Assembly (NCBI GenBank): GCA_945861445.1
Contig: CAMAVF010000008.1
Span: forward strand, 1 to 42,524
DNA length: 42,524 bases
DNA from: Planctomicrobium piriforme
GTDB taxonomy: Bacteria; Planctomycetota; Planctomycetia; Planctomycetales; Planctomycetaceae
Direction of reading: 5' to 3'
This document shows, one piece after another, positions 24,508 through 32,696 of the stretch (position 1 is the stretch's first letter; every line of letters begins with the position of its first letter). The translations under genes and the position numbers were made by a program. A model generated the notes under the pieces. It searched no databases and had not been told where the DNA came from. It saw nothing but the letters and a program-made list of their open reading frames with translations.

Positions 24508-26823
24508 AATCTCCCCACCACCGTACTTCCAATTCCAATTACGTTGACAGTCCCCGTCCTGCATAGCAACCCGGGGGCGACCGCAAAGCTTTACCTGGAT
24601 TTCAATGGTCATACCCAAGACGGCACTGGAGATTCCAAATTCGCTAGAGCCGTTACACCCGCCTACAACATCGACAGTGACTTGGCAAGCTTTAGCGCCA
24701 CCGAGTTGAGCAATATCAATGAAATCTGGCGTCGAGTTGCAGAGGATTACAATGCCTTCAATATCGATGTTACCACCGAGGAACCCTCGGATTTCTCGAA
24801 TGGCAAGGGGCTACGAATCGCGATCGGCGGTAGCTGGAATACATGGTATCACACAAGCCGTGGCGGCGTCTGTCTGTCTCTGGGTAACTTTTCGAATGAC
24901 GCCCCCAACATCGCTTGGGTATTCACCGTTGATGGCGTCACGAAAAACAAGGACATTGCCGATTGCATCTCCCATGAAGCCGGGCATTGTTTTGGACTCG
25001 AACACCAGAGGGACTTGAATGCTCCGCTGAATCCCGCGGACCCGAATGGTGCGTCTAATTACAGTACCAACAATGGTGACAAAAATACCGCCCCGATCAT
25101 GGGAAACTCGTATGGAGCCACCAACAGTTATTGGTGGGTAGGCCAGAATCCCGCAGGCCAAATACAAGATGACATGGCCATCCTGGCGGGGCCTGCCAAT
25201 GGGTTCGGTTATCGATACTCGGGGCCATTCGTGTTCGCCGACGGAAGCGAGTCCACGTTTACGTCGGTGAAGGCTTATACGGAAAATGGGCAATGGAAAT
25301 TACTGGCTCTCGACAATCGCGGAAATCTTTCCCAATACGATCCACATTCTGGTTGGAAGCTCCAGGATACTGACGTCCAATCGTTCTCGGTCGGGTCGAA
25401 CAACCGCATTTTCAGTTTGCGGACGAATGGGACGCTCTACGCATCGAACGCCGGTCAGCCAGTCGTCCCCCAGGCCAGCGGAGTGCAGTCGTTCGTCTTG
25501 GGAGCCAATAATCGCGTCTTCTATCTGGGAACCAATGGGACTCTCTACGCCTTCAGCGAAGGCCTGCCGATTGTTCCCCAAGCCAGCGGCGTGCAGTCCT
25601 TTACAGTGACTGCAAACAACCGCGTCTTCTATCTGGGGACGAATCGAAACCTGTACGCCTTCAGCGAAAACCAACCCATCCTCCAGCAGAACAACAGCGC
25701 GGTTCCCGTGCAGTCGTTCACCGTCGGGTCGAACAACCGTGTCTTTTTCCTCGGGGCGAACGGCAACCTGTACGCCTTCAGCGAAAACCAACCGATCGTC
25801 CAACAGAATAATAGTGCGATCCTGGTGCAGTCCTTCACCGTGGGGGCAAACAATCGAGTCTTCTTCCTGGGAACGAACGGCAACCTCTACGCGTTCAGTG
25901 AAAACCAACCGATCGTTCAACAGAATAATAGCGAGATCCTGGTACAGTCCTTCACGGTGGGCCCCAATAACCGCGTCTTCTATCTCGGCACCGATGGCAA
26001 CTTATACGCGTTCACTGAGAACCAGCCCATTATTAAACAGAACACGAATGGAGTTCAGGTCCAGTCCTTCGCCCTGGGCGCGAATAACCGCGTCTTCTTC
26101 CTGGGAACCGACGGTAATCTGTATGCATTCACAGAAAAACTGCCGATCATCAAGCTGAATACGAATGGTGTTCAGGTACAGTCCTTCACTCTGGGCGCCG
26201 GCAATCGCGTCTTCTACCTGGGGGCCGATCAGGCCCTGTATGCGGTCAGTGAAGGTGGGACTGCCACCTACCAGGCCGGCGGGGTCCAGTCGTTCGCTGT
26301 CGGGGCCAACAACCGGGTCTTTTACCTGGCAACGAATGGAAATCTGAATGCCTTCAGCGAAGGCCGCCCCGTTGTCTTTCAGGTCGGTGGAGTGCAATCG
26401 TTCGCAGTGGGAGCGAACAACCGAGTCTTCTACCTGGGGACGAACGGCAACCTGTACGCGTTCAGCGAGCGCCTGCCAGTCGTCTATCAAACTGGTAGCG
26501 TCAAGTCGTTCGCCCTGGGCTCAGGTAACCGCGTCATGTACCTGGGAACCAACGGAAATCTGTACGCATTCAGCGAAGGTCTGCCCATCGTCTACCAGAC
26601 GGGTGGCGTGCAATCGTTTGGAATGGGGGCCGGCAACCGCGTCGTCTACCTCGGAACCAATGGCAGCCTCTATGCGTTCAGTGAGGGCCAGCCGGTGGTC
26701 TACCAGGCTGGCGGAGTCAAATCGTTCGCGCTGGGGACCGGCAACCGCGTCTTCTATCTGGGAACCAACGGGACTCTAAACGCGTTCAGTGAGGGCCAGC
26801 CGATCGTCTACCAGGCTGGCTAA
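24367..26823 (+). CDS. Secreted metzincin-type zinc protease with beta-propeller-like tail repeats, C-terminus cut by in-frame TAA
   Basis: This 818-residue paralogue of the protease at 21576 shares its N-terminus and export motif (AVEHLEERNL, 40-49). The zinc-binding motif HEAGHCFGLEH is at 203-213 (H203, E204, H207, H213), with APIMG downstream. The tail is unrelated to that of its neighbour: 13 units of 36 or 39 residues with the pattern NNRVFYLGTNGNLYAFSE, then P-I/V-V, then VQSF-x-x-G. This resembles short tachylectin- or propeller-like repeats. The frame stops at TAA 26821-26823 in the middle of a unit, where other units read GG. The same frame then continues for 70 codons with a recognisable further repeat. 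The product is therefore either shortened, read through, or the stop is a sequence error. Confidence 0.85.
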   Translation: MNLTYWLHDLTSELFQTTRGTSKRRRTRSQKIEVTAALVAVEHLEERNLPTTVLPIPITLTVPVLHSNPGATAKLYLDFNGHTQDGTGDSKFARAVTPAYNIDSDLASFSATELSNINEIWRRVAEDYNAFNIDVTTEEPSDFSNGKGLRIAIGGSWNTWYHTSRGGVCLSLGNFSNDAPNIAWVFTVDGVTKNKDIADCISHEAGHCFGLEHQRDLNAPLNPADPNGASNYSTNNGDKNTAPIMGNSYGATNSYWWVGQNPAGQIQDDMAILAGPANGFGYRYSGPFVFADGSESTFTSVKAYTENGQWKLLALDNRGNLSQYDPHSGWKLQDTDVQSFSVGSNNRIFSLRTNGTLYASNAGQPVVPQASGVQSFVLGANNRVFYLGTNGTLYAFSEGLPIVPQASGVQSFTVTANNRVFYLGTNRNLYAFSENQPILQQNNSAVPVQSFTVGSNNRVFFLGANGNLYAFSENQPIVQQNNSAILVQSFTVGANNRVFFLGTNGNLYAFSENQPIVQQNNSEILVQSFTVGPNNRVFYLGTDGNLYAFTENQPIIKQNTNGVQVQSFALGANNRVFFLGTDGNLYAFTEKLPIIKLNTNGVQVQSFTLGAGNRVFYLGADQALYAVSEGGTATYQAGGVQSFAVGANNRVFYLATNGNLNAFSEGRPVVFQVGGVQSFAVGANNRVFYLGTNGNLYAFSERLPVVYQTGSVKSFALGSGNRVMYLGTNGNLYAFSEGLPIVYQTGGVQSFGMGAGNRVVYLGTNGSLYAFSEGQPVVYQAGGVKSFALGTGNRVFYLGTNGTLNAFSEGQPIVYQAG
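25399..26823 (+). repeat. Array of 13 short repeats (36 or 39 codons) in the second protease
   Basis: Units 1, 2 and 8-13 have 36 codons; units 3-7 have 39 because of a longer linker (QQNNSAILVQ type). The conserved core is N-R-V-F-x-L-G-T-N-G-x-L-Y-A-F-S-E. Units alternate polar linkers with short beta strands. At least one more unit lies beyond the stop codon. Confidence 0.92.
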
Positions 26824-27033
26824 GTGCAATCGTTCGCCTTGGGAACGGGCAACCGAGTCTTCTTCCTGACCAAGAAAGGGGTACTGAACACGTTCATCGA
26901 ACGCGGCCCCGTCACCCGCATCTTCAGTGGTGTCGTGAAGTCGTTTACTGCGAACGCCACCGGAGGCATCGTCGACTTCACGGACAGCTATGGTCGTCTC
27001 CACCGGTACCAAAACGGTGTCGTTGTCTACTGA
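26824..27033 (+). pseudogene. In-frame C-terminal continuation of the second protease beyond the TAA
   Basis: Directly after the TAA the same reading frame encodes VQSFALGTGNRVFFLTKKG, matching the preceding repeats, then a diverged final unit and end cap (FTDSYGRLHRYQNGVVVY) before a TGA at 27031-27033. No ribosome-binding site suggests independent translation from the GTG at 26824. The segment is best read as the original C-terminus, separated by a nonsense change. Most parallel codons read GGC GGA, so TAA needs two base changes from GGA or one from a GAA/TCA-type intermediate. Confidence 0.85.
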
Positions 27034-27140
27034 GGCCGAGGCGACATTCTGCTCCAGCCACTGCAATACCAAGATTCCGAACGATGGACGATCTCAGCCA
27101 CAAGTCATCCCTGAACCGATCTTTCACTGGAGAACAAATC

Positions 27141-27296
27141 ATGTCAAATGTGAATTGTTGGCGAGTGGCTGGGATTGTCCTGATGGTATTGGCCGCGAGT
27201 GGCGGTTGGCCGGCATTGGAGATTCGCGCGGACGACCCTGCCATTACGGACGAGAAGATCGATCCGCTGGCAGCGGAAAAGCCGGGGATTAAATAA
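27141..27296 (+). CDS. Small secreted protein, 51 residues, function unknown
   Basis: ATG 27141 is preceded by GGAG at 27129-27132, a good ribosome-binding site at 8-nt spacing; an in-frame ATG at 27084 lacks one. The peptide has a basic/polar start (MSNVNCWR), a hydrophobic stretch (VAGIVLMVLAASGG), and an Ala-x-Ala-like site before ADDPAITDEKIDPLAAEKPG. It is probably a signal peptide plus a 25-residue acidic mature peptide. I do not recognise a family. It lies 107 bp after the protease remnant and converges with the ATPase gene 55 bp away. Confidence 0.55.
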   Translation: MSNVNCWRVAGIVLMVLAASGGWPALEIRADDPAITDEKIDPLAAEKPGIK

Positions 27297-27351
27297 AACG
27301 AGGTTGGGTCGATGGGACCGAGAGTGGCAGGATAACAGTTCTCTTCGACAA

Positions 27352-30051
27352 TCAAAGACGATCGAGTCGGTTGGTGCGACGCGACCAGAGCCACTTGTGG
27401 AGTTCCATCGCTGGGACAATCGTCAGTGCAATCAGCAGCGCGACGCCCCACATGGTGCCGTTGACGGGACTCGTGTGAAGAACACCTTGCAGGAACGGGA
27501 CGTACATGCCCGCAATATGAATCAGTAATGCAGCGAGTGTGCCAAACAACAGCACGGGACTGCGGAGTGGCGACGACACGAATACCGACTTGGTCTCTGA
27601 GCGGCAATTTCCGACATGAAAGTTTTCAAACAAGACGAGGACCAGCAGGAGCAGGTTGCGGGCGTCTGCGGTCGACCAACCGAGCTGCAATGCACCGAAG
27701 AACGTCAGGAATCCACCGAGGCCCACGACACCGACCGATACGACCATCCGTTCCAGCATCAGTCGGTCGAAGATTGACTCAGCGGGAGATCGGGGCGGTC
27801 GGCGCAATGTGTCACCTTCCCCCGGCTCGAAAGCCAGAGCCACTCCTTGGATACCGTCGGTTACCAGGTTCAGCCACAATAACTGGACCGGCAGCAGCGG
27901 GATCGGAATTCCTGTCGCGACGGCGAGCAGAACCATCAACAACTCTGCTGCGCCCATTGAGGTCAGCAAAAAAACCACTTTGCGAATGTTGTCGTACGCG
28001 ATCCGACCTTCATCAATTCCGGCCACGATGGATGCGAAATTGTCGTCACTAATGACCAGTTCCGCAGCCTCGCGAGCGACATCGGTCCCCATTCGTCCCA
28101 TTGCCACACCGATGTTTGCAGCACGCAGTGCAGGTGCATCGTTGACGCCATCTCCGGTGACCGCCACATAGTGTCCAGCACGACGCAAAGCATTCACAAT
28201 CTCCAACTTTTGCCGGGGAGAAACCCGAGCAAACACTCGCACTGAGGCGACCTGCTGAACGAGCTGGTCTGGGGACAACTGCTCCAGTTCGGGACCCGTC
28301 ATGACCTGGTCCGCCGTCTCGACGAGCCCCAGATCCCGCGCGATGGCGGTGGCGGTATCCCGATGATCTCCAGTCACCATGGCCACGGTGACTCCCGCCG
28401 CGTGGCAATCCCGCACTGCGGCTTTGGCACCAGGACGCAGGGGGTCGACCAAGCCGACGAAACCGAGAAACCTGAGATGGGATGGTTGTGGTGGCGTCTC
28501 GTCGGGATGCAGTTGGCCGGCGACTTCACCGGTCGCCAGTGCCAGAACCCGCAATCCCTTGTGTGTCAGATTTGCGGCAAGTTCATCGATCACGCTTCGA
28601 AGCTCCGGGCGGGAAGCGTCATCGCACATGGCCAGCACGCGTTCCGGACTGCCCTTAACGTGAACGACGATGTGGTCCCCGTCGCGGTGAAACGAGGCAG
28701 CGTACTGACGTTCGGGTTCATAGGGAATCTGTGCGACTTGCGGATGTGCTTCCAGCAGTTGCGTTCGAGTCTGTCCCAACTTGTGCCCGAGGCACAGCAA
28801 CGCGACGTCGACGGCGTCACCATGCGAATGCCACTCCCCATCGGACCGTTGATGGAAGTCCGCTTCATTGCAGAGCACACCGGCTCGCACCGCAGACTCG
28901 AGCAGTTGTCGACTCGACTCATCCTGATGCAGATTGTCGAAACTGATCTGACCGTGCGGCGTGAACCCTTCGCCCGTGATCTCCACCGCGGCGCTGTTGG
29001 CCAGCTGCATGTCGCACACGGTCATCTCATTACAAGTCAGAGTGCCCGTTTTATCCGTGGAGATAAAAGTACAACTTCCCAGGCCCTCGACCGCAGTCAG
29101 TCGCCGGACGATGACGTTCTTTCTTGCCATGCGGATCGTCGCGACCGACAGGGCGACAGTCATGGCGACCGGCAGTCCCTCTGGTATCGCCGAGACGGCC
29201 AGGGCGACTACTAAAAAGAATGTGTCCAACAATGAATAATGCGAGATCACTACTGCCAGCACCCCGATGAGTAGTGAGATGCCCAATGTGCCCAGGGCCA
29301 CATAGTTGGTGAATCGCTCCATGCGTTCGACAAGCGGCGGCTGGCCACCTGACGAGGCAGCCACATCCTGCGCCAGTTGACCGATATTCGTCTGCAAGCC
29401 CGTCGCCACCACCAGTCCGTGGCTGCGGCCACGCATCACCATCGAACCGGCAAGCGTCATATTTAAACGGTCGGAGACCGGCGTTGAGTGGTCTCCTTGC
29501 CAAGTATGATCCTTGGTGACCGCTCTGGATTCTCCCGTCAGCATGGACTCGTCAACTTCCAGTCCCTGCGCGTTCAGAATTCGCATGTCTCCGGGCACGC
29601 GGTTACCTGATTCCAACCAGACAATATCGCCGGGAACAACATGCTCGGCCGAAATCTCACGAATGGCGCCGTCTCGGGAGACGCGAGCGTTGAAGCTCAA
29701 CAGTTTGCGCAGCGCCTGACTGGAACGCTCTGCCTGCCATTCCTGATAGCTGCCAATCGACGCATTAATGACCAGGACCGCGGCGATGAACCCGGCGTCT
29801 TGCAGATCACCCATGACCGCCGACACGATGGCGGCAGCAACGAGGATGTAGATCACCGGACTCAAGAACTGCCGCACCACGATTCGCCAGAGCGGAGTAG
29901 GCGGAGATTCGGGTAAACGGTTCAGGCCGTGTGTTGCGAGTCGAGCGGCGGCTTCCTCCTCAGACAGCCCATCGTGTGACGCGTTGAGCGCCGTGATGGC
30001 CGCAGTCGTTGTTTCGGCGTGCCAGGAAAGCTGAGGTTGCGGTGACGGCAT
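27352..30051 (-). CDS. P-type cation-transporting ATPase (type II, Ca2+-ATPase-like)
   Basis: This 899-residue membrane pump has the full set of P-type motifs: N-terminal cation-ATPase domain (1-60), actuator TGES (172-175), PEGLP in the fourth helix (290-294), phosphorylation site DKTGTLT with D333, KGSPE (466-470) in the nucleotide domain, and TGDGVND (632-638). Type II identity is supported by E703 in the fifth helix and LWLNLVTDG with N728, T731 and D732 in the sixth, positions that bind Ca2+ in SERCA-like pumps. Related bacterial pumps export Ca2+, Na+ or other cations; the exact ion cannot be assigned here. The length is normal and the C-terminal helices appear complete. It stands alone, with a long structured intergenic region upstream. 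Confidence 0.93.
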   Translation of the reverse strand: MPSPQPQLSWHAETTTAAITALNASHDGLSEEEAAARLATHGLNRLPESPPTPLWRIVVRQFLSPVIYILVAAAIVSAVMGDLQDAGFIAAVLVINASIGSYQEWQAERSSQALRKLLSFNARVSRDGAIREISAEHVVPGDIVWLESGNRVPGDMRILNAQGLEVDESMLTGESRAVTKDHTWQGDHSTPVSDRLNMTLAGSMVMRGRSHGLVVATGLQTNIGQLAQDVAASSGGQPPLVERMERFTNYVALGTLGISLLIGVLAVVISHYSLLDTFFLVVALAVSAIPEGLPVAMTVALSVATIRMARKNVIVRRLTAVEGLGSCTFISTDKTGTLTCNEMTVCDMQLANSAAVEITGEGFTPHGQISFDNLHQDESSRQLLESAVRAGVLCNEADFHQRSDGEWHSHGDAVDVALLCLGHKLGQTRTQLLEAHPQVAQIPYEPERQYAASFHRDGDHIVVHVKGSPERVLAMCDDASRPELRSVIDELAANLTHKGLRVLALATGEVAGQLHPDETPPQPSHLRFLGFVGLVDPLRPGAKAAVRDCHAAGVTVAMVTGDHRDTATAIARDLGLVETADQVMTGPELEQLSPDQLVQQVASVRVFARVSPRQKLEIVNALRRAGHYVAVTGDGVNDAPALRAANIGVAMGRMGTDVAREAAELVISDDNFASIVAGIDEGRIAYDNIRKVVFLLTSMGAAELLMVLLAVATGIPIPLLPVQLLWLNLVTDGIQGVALAFEPGEGDTLRRPPRSPAESIFDRLMLERMVVSVGVVGLGGFLTFFGALQLGWSTADARNLLLLVLVLFENFHVGNCRSETKSVFVSSPLRSPVLLFGTLAALLIHIAGMYVPFLQGVLHTSPVNGTMWGVALLIALTIVPAMELHKWLWSRRTNRLDRL

Positions 30052-30318
30052 TAACGCGATTCCGTAAAGGTTTCAGATCAACCTATATTTGATTGTGCTG
30101 TCGCACGTTCGAAATTGATTGTAGCGAACCCGTAAACCTAAACGACATGATGAGCTACGCTAATCAACGCGGGTTGGCCCGGGTTGCTTTTGCAACATGG
30201 GTCTACAGCAGGGTATTCCGGGAGCTTACGCCGCCCGGCTCGCCTGACTAGTTTGTCATGCAGTTCTATTCAGGATGCGATCAACGAGTATTCTCATCGG
30301 ACGCCGGGCTCTGGGTGC

Positions 30319-30414
30319 GGGGTCGAGTGTTCCAAATTCAAAATTGGCCGGTGTGTCGAACTGGCACGCGGAGGCGTTCGAGCAGCCAATTTTGAATTTG
30401 GAACACCCGACCCC
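30319..30414. repeat. 30-bp inverted repeat with 36-nt loop
   Basis: Arms 30319-30348 and 30385-30414 are complementary over 30 bp with one mismatch. The arms contain GTTCCAAATTCAAAATTGGC. They are AT-rich within GC-rich surroundings, suggesting an imported or mobile palindromic element. Confidence 0.88.
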
Positions 30415-30475
30415 TCTTCCCCTCGTGGGGTGGATTCGTAGTGCAGAAGCGCGGGAACCACCCCCGCGAGGGGGG
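30415..30475. repeat. GC-rich imperfect inverted repeat
   Basis: CCCCTCGTGGGGTGG near 30417-30433 pairs imperfectly with CCACCCCCGCGAGGGG near 30458-30475. It abuts the preceding 30-bp palindrome directly, so the two could fold as adjacent stem-loops. Confidence 0.55.
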
Positions 30476-30547
30476 CGGCGGAATGATCGCCTCGCACAGG
30501 GGCGTGCCGTTTTGGTGAGATCGACGCTGCGTTGTATGATTGAAGGG

Positions 30548-30660
30548 TGGGGGAACACTGATCTACGCTCATCTACGCTAATCAAGACAAGAGAGCGTGA
30601 CGCTCCACGATGTTTCTGTGCCTGGATCAGCGAAGATGAGTGGAGATCAGTGTTCCCCCA
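30548..30660. repeat. 27-bp inverted repeat with 59-nt loop
   Basis: Arms 30548-30574 and 30634-30660 are complementary over 27 bp with two mismatches. The outer part contains GGGGGAACACTGATCT. The loop holds a further small palindrome (GAGCGTGACGCTC). Confidence 0.85.
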
Positions 30661-31106
30661 AATGAATTCTTCTGCTCGTGGACGCTGCGAGCTTGTCTTC
30701 ATCAAACAGGCCGTGGCGTCGGTGACTGCGGAGGGCGACTGAGGTTGGGTGAAGCGGGGGCGGTGGACTTGAGCTGGCGGCCCAGTTCGGGGGCGCCGAT
30801 GGTGCGCCGGTGGCGAGAAAGTTGATGGGAGTGAGTGGAGAGTCGATTGGAACGGTTGTCAGGAACGGCGATTGCGGAAAAGACGAAATGTCGAATGAAT
30901 GACCAATGACTTGGTACAACTGTTCAAAGAAATCAAAGAGATCGAAGGGTTCAAAGAAGTCGACTTTTTTGAGGGTGGACGACGGGAGCGGGTCCGAGTC
31001 GCTCGCCGTGATCGCTAAATCATTGATGTGCAATAAGATAAGGTCTGATCAATGAAATGGCGATTCTATACGTCAGTTCAAAGAATTCAAAGAAGAGCGT
31101 AAAAAT

Positions 31107-32696
31107 ATGGATGCTGTCACTGTGATGAACCGGACCGAGATGCTGCGGCGGGGGATGGGTCGTCGTGAGCCGTGGGACCTGGTGGTGATTGGCGGCGGGG
31201 CCTCGGGGGTGGGGGTGGCCGTCGATGCCGCGTCGCGCGGCTATGACGTGTTGCTGCTGGAGCAACATGACTTCGGCAAGGGGACATCCAGCCGCAGCAC
31301 GAAGCTCGTGCATGGCGGCGTGCGCTATCTCGAACAGGGGAATATCTCGTTGGTCATGGAGGCACTGAAAGAGCGCGGCCTGTTGCGACAGAATGCGCCG
31401 CATCTCGTGCATGATCTGGCATTCGTGGTGCCCAGCTATACGTGGTGGGAATCGCCGTTCTACGGGTTCGGTTTAAAGGTCTACAACATGCTCTCCGGTC
31501 GCTACCGGTTTGGGCCCACGACCCGGTTATCGCGCGAGGAGACTTTGGAGCGGCTACCGACGATCAAGACGGAGGGGCTCAAAGGGGGAGTCGTCTATTA
31601 CGACGGACAGTTCGACGATTCGCGATTGCTGATCAATCTGGTGACGACGGCCGCAGAACAGGGGGCGACGTTGTTGAACTACGTCGCGGTCACCGGCCTG
31701 CACCGGGACGGCGAGGGATTTATCAATGGCGTAGTGGCGGTTGATCAGGAAAGTGGTCAGCAGTTCGACGTGCCGGCCCGCGCGGTCATTAATGCCACTG
31801 GGGCGTTTTGCGATCAGGTGCGGCAAATGGCTGACCCGGCGGCAGAGAAACTGATTGCTCCCAGCCAGGGAATTCATCTCGTTTTTGAACGGTCCTTTCT
31901 CCCGGGCGACAGTGCCATCATGGTTCCGCATACTTCTGATGGACGCGTGATGTTTGCCATCCCCTGGCACGAGCATACGCTCGTGGGGACGACCGATGTG
32001 TCGATCGAGGACACGCCACTCGAACCAATTGCGACCGAGCAGGAGATCGATTTCATTATCGAGACGGCCGGACGATACCTGGAACGGGCGCCGACTCGCT
32101 CCGACATCCTGAGTGTGTTTGCGGGGATCCGGCCGCTGGTCCGCGCTGGAAATGGAACGAACACCGCTGCCATGTCGCGGGAACACACGATTCACATCGA
32201 CAATTCAGGACTGCTGACGCTGACGGGCGGCAAGTGGACGACCTATCGCAACATGGCCGAAGATTGCGTCAATCAGGCGGCGACGCTCGCTCAACTGGAA
32301 GACCGACCGTGCGTGACGCGCTCGCTGTCGATTCACGGATCGCACACTTCCACTGAAGCGATGGGGCACCTGGCGGTGTATGGCTCGGATGCGGTGGAGA
32401 TTCGAGAATTGAAGTACGCAGATTCGCGGCTGGCGGAACAGCTCGATCCGGCATTGCCCTACACGGGTGCCGAGGTCGTCTGGGCGGTGCGCCACGAGAT
32501 GGCTCGCACGGTTGAGGATGTGCTCGCACGTAGAACTCGGGCGCTGTTCTTGAACGCACGGGCGGCTCAACGGATGGCGCCACGAGTTGCAGAGCTGATG
32601 GCAGACGAACTCGGATACGACGCGTCCTGGCGACGTGCGGAGGTGGAGCGATTTCAACAACTGGCAGCAGGATATCTGGTTCCTGCGATTAGCTAA
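31107..32696 (+). CDS. glpD: Aerobic glycerol-3-phosphate dehydrogenase (FAD-dependent)
   Basis: The enzyme oxidises sn-glycerol 3-phosphate to dihydroxyacetone phosphate at the membrane and passes electrons to quinone. The 529-residue protein has the N-terminal FAD motif VVIGGGASGVGVAVDAASRG (27-46), then the family block GTSSRSTKLVHGGVRYLEQG, and later LVGTTDVSIEDTP and LTGGKWTTYRNMAED. The C-terminal GlpD domain (about 400-520) is present with a VRHEMARTVEDVLARRTRALF segment. The length is normal. No glpF or glpK lies next to it, so it is not in a glycerol operon here. Its last 8 bp overlap the tail of the convergent DUF1501 gene. Confidence 0.95.
   Translation: MDAVTVMNRTEMLRRGMGRREPWDLVVIGGGASGVGVAVDAASRGYDVLLLEQHDFGKGTSSRSTKLVHGGVRYLEQGNISLVMEALKERGLLRQNAPHLVHDLAFVVPSYTWWESPFYGFGLKVYNMLSGRYRFGPTTRLSREETLERLPTIKTEGLKGGVVYYDGQFDDSRLLINLVTTAAEQGATLLNYVAVTGLHRDGEGFINGVVAVDQESGQQFDVPARAVINATGAFCDQVRQMADPAAEKLIAPSQGIHLVFERSFLPGDSAIMVPHTSDGRVMFAIPWHEHTLVGTTDVSIEDTPLEPIATEQEIDFIIETAGRYLERAPTRSDILSVFAGIRPLVRAGNGTNTAAMSREHTIHIDNSGLLTLTGGKWTTYRNMAEDCVNQAATLAQLEDRPCVTRSLSIHGSHTSTEAMGHLAVYGSDAVEIRELKYADSRLAEQLDPALPYTGAEVVWAVRHEMARTVEDVLARRTRALFLNARAAQRMAPRVAELMADELGYDASWRRAEVERFQQLAAGYLVPAIS

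Larger units (their letters stand above)
30052..31106. other. 1055-bp intergenic region rich in inverted repeats
   Basis: No gene is supported on either strand; the open frames here are mirror images across the palindromes. Three inverted repeats crowd 30319-30660 and are listed separately. The region separates divergently transcribed ATPase and glpD genes, so both promoters should lie at its edges. Positions 30670-31100 show repeated AAAGAA and GATCGAAG-like motifs but no clear element. An AAGAAGAGCG stretch just before 31107 serves as the glpD ribosome-binding site. Confidence 0.6.

Noticed and set aside
30184-30705. Short open frames on both strands over the palindrome cluster
   Set aside because: Their products mirror one another across the inverted repeats and encode Arg/Pro/Ser-rich strings; they arise from the palindromes.
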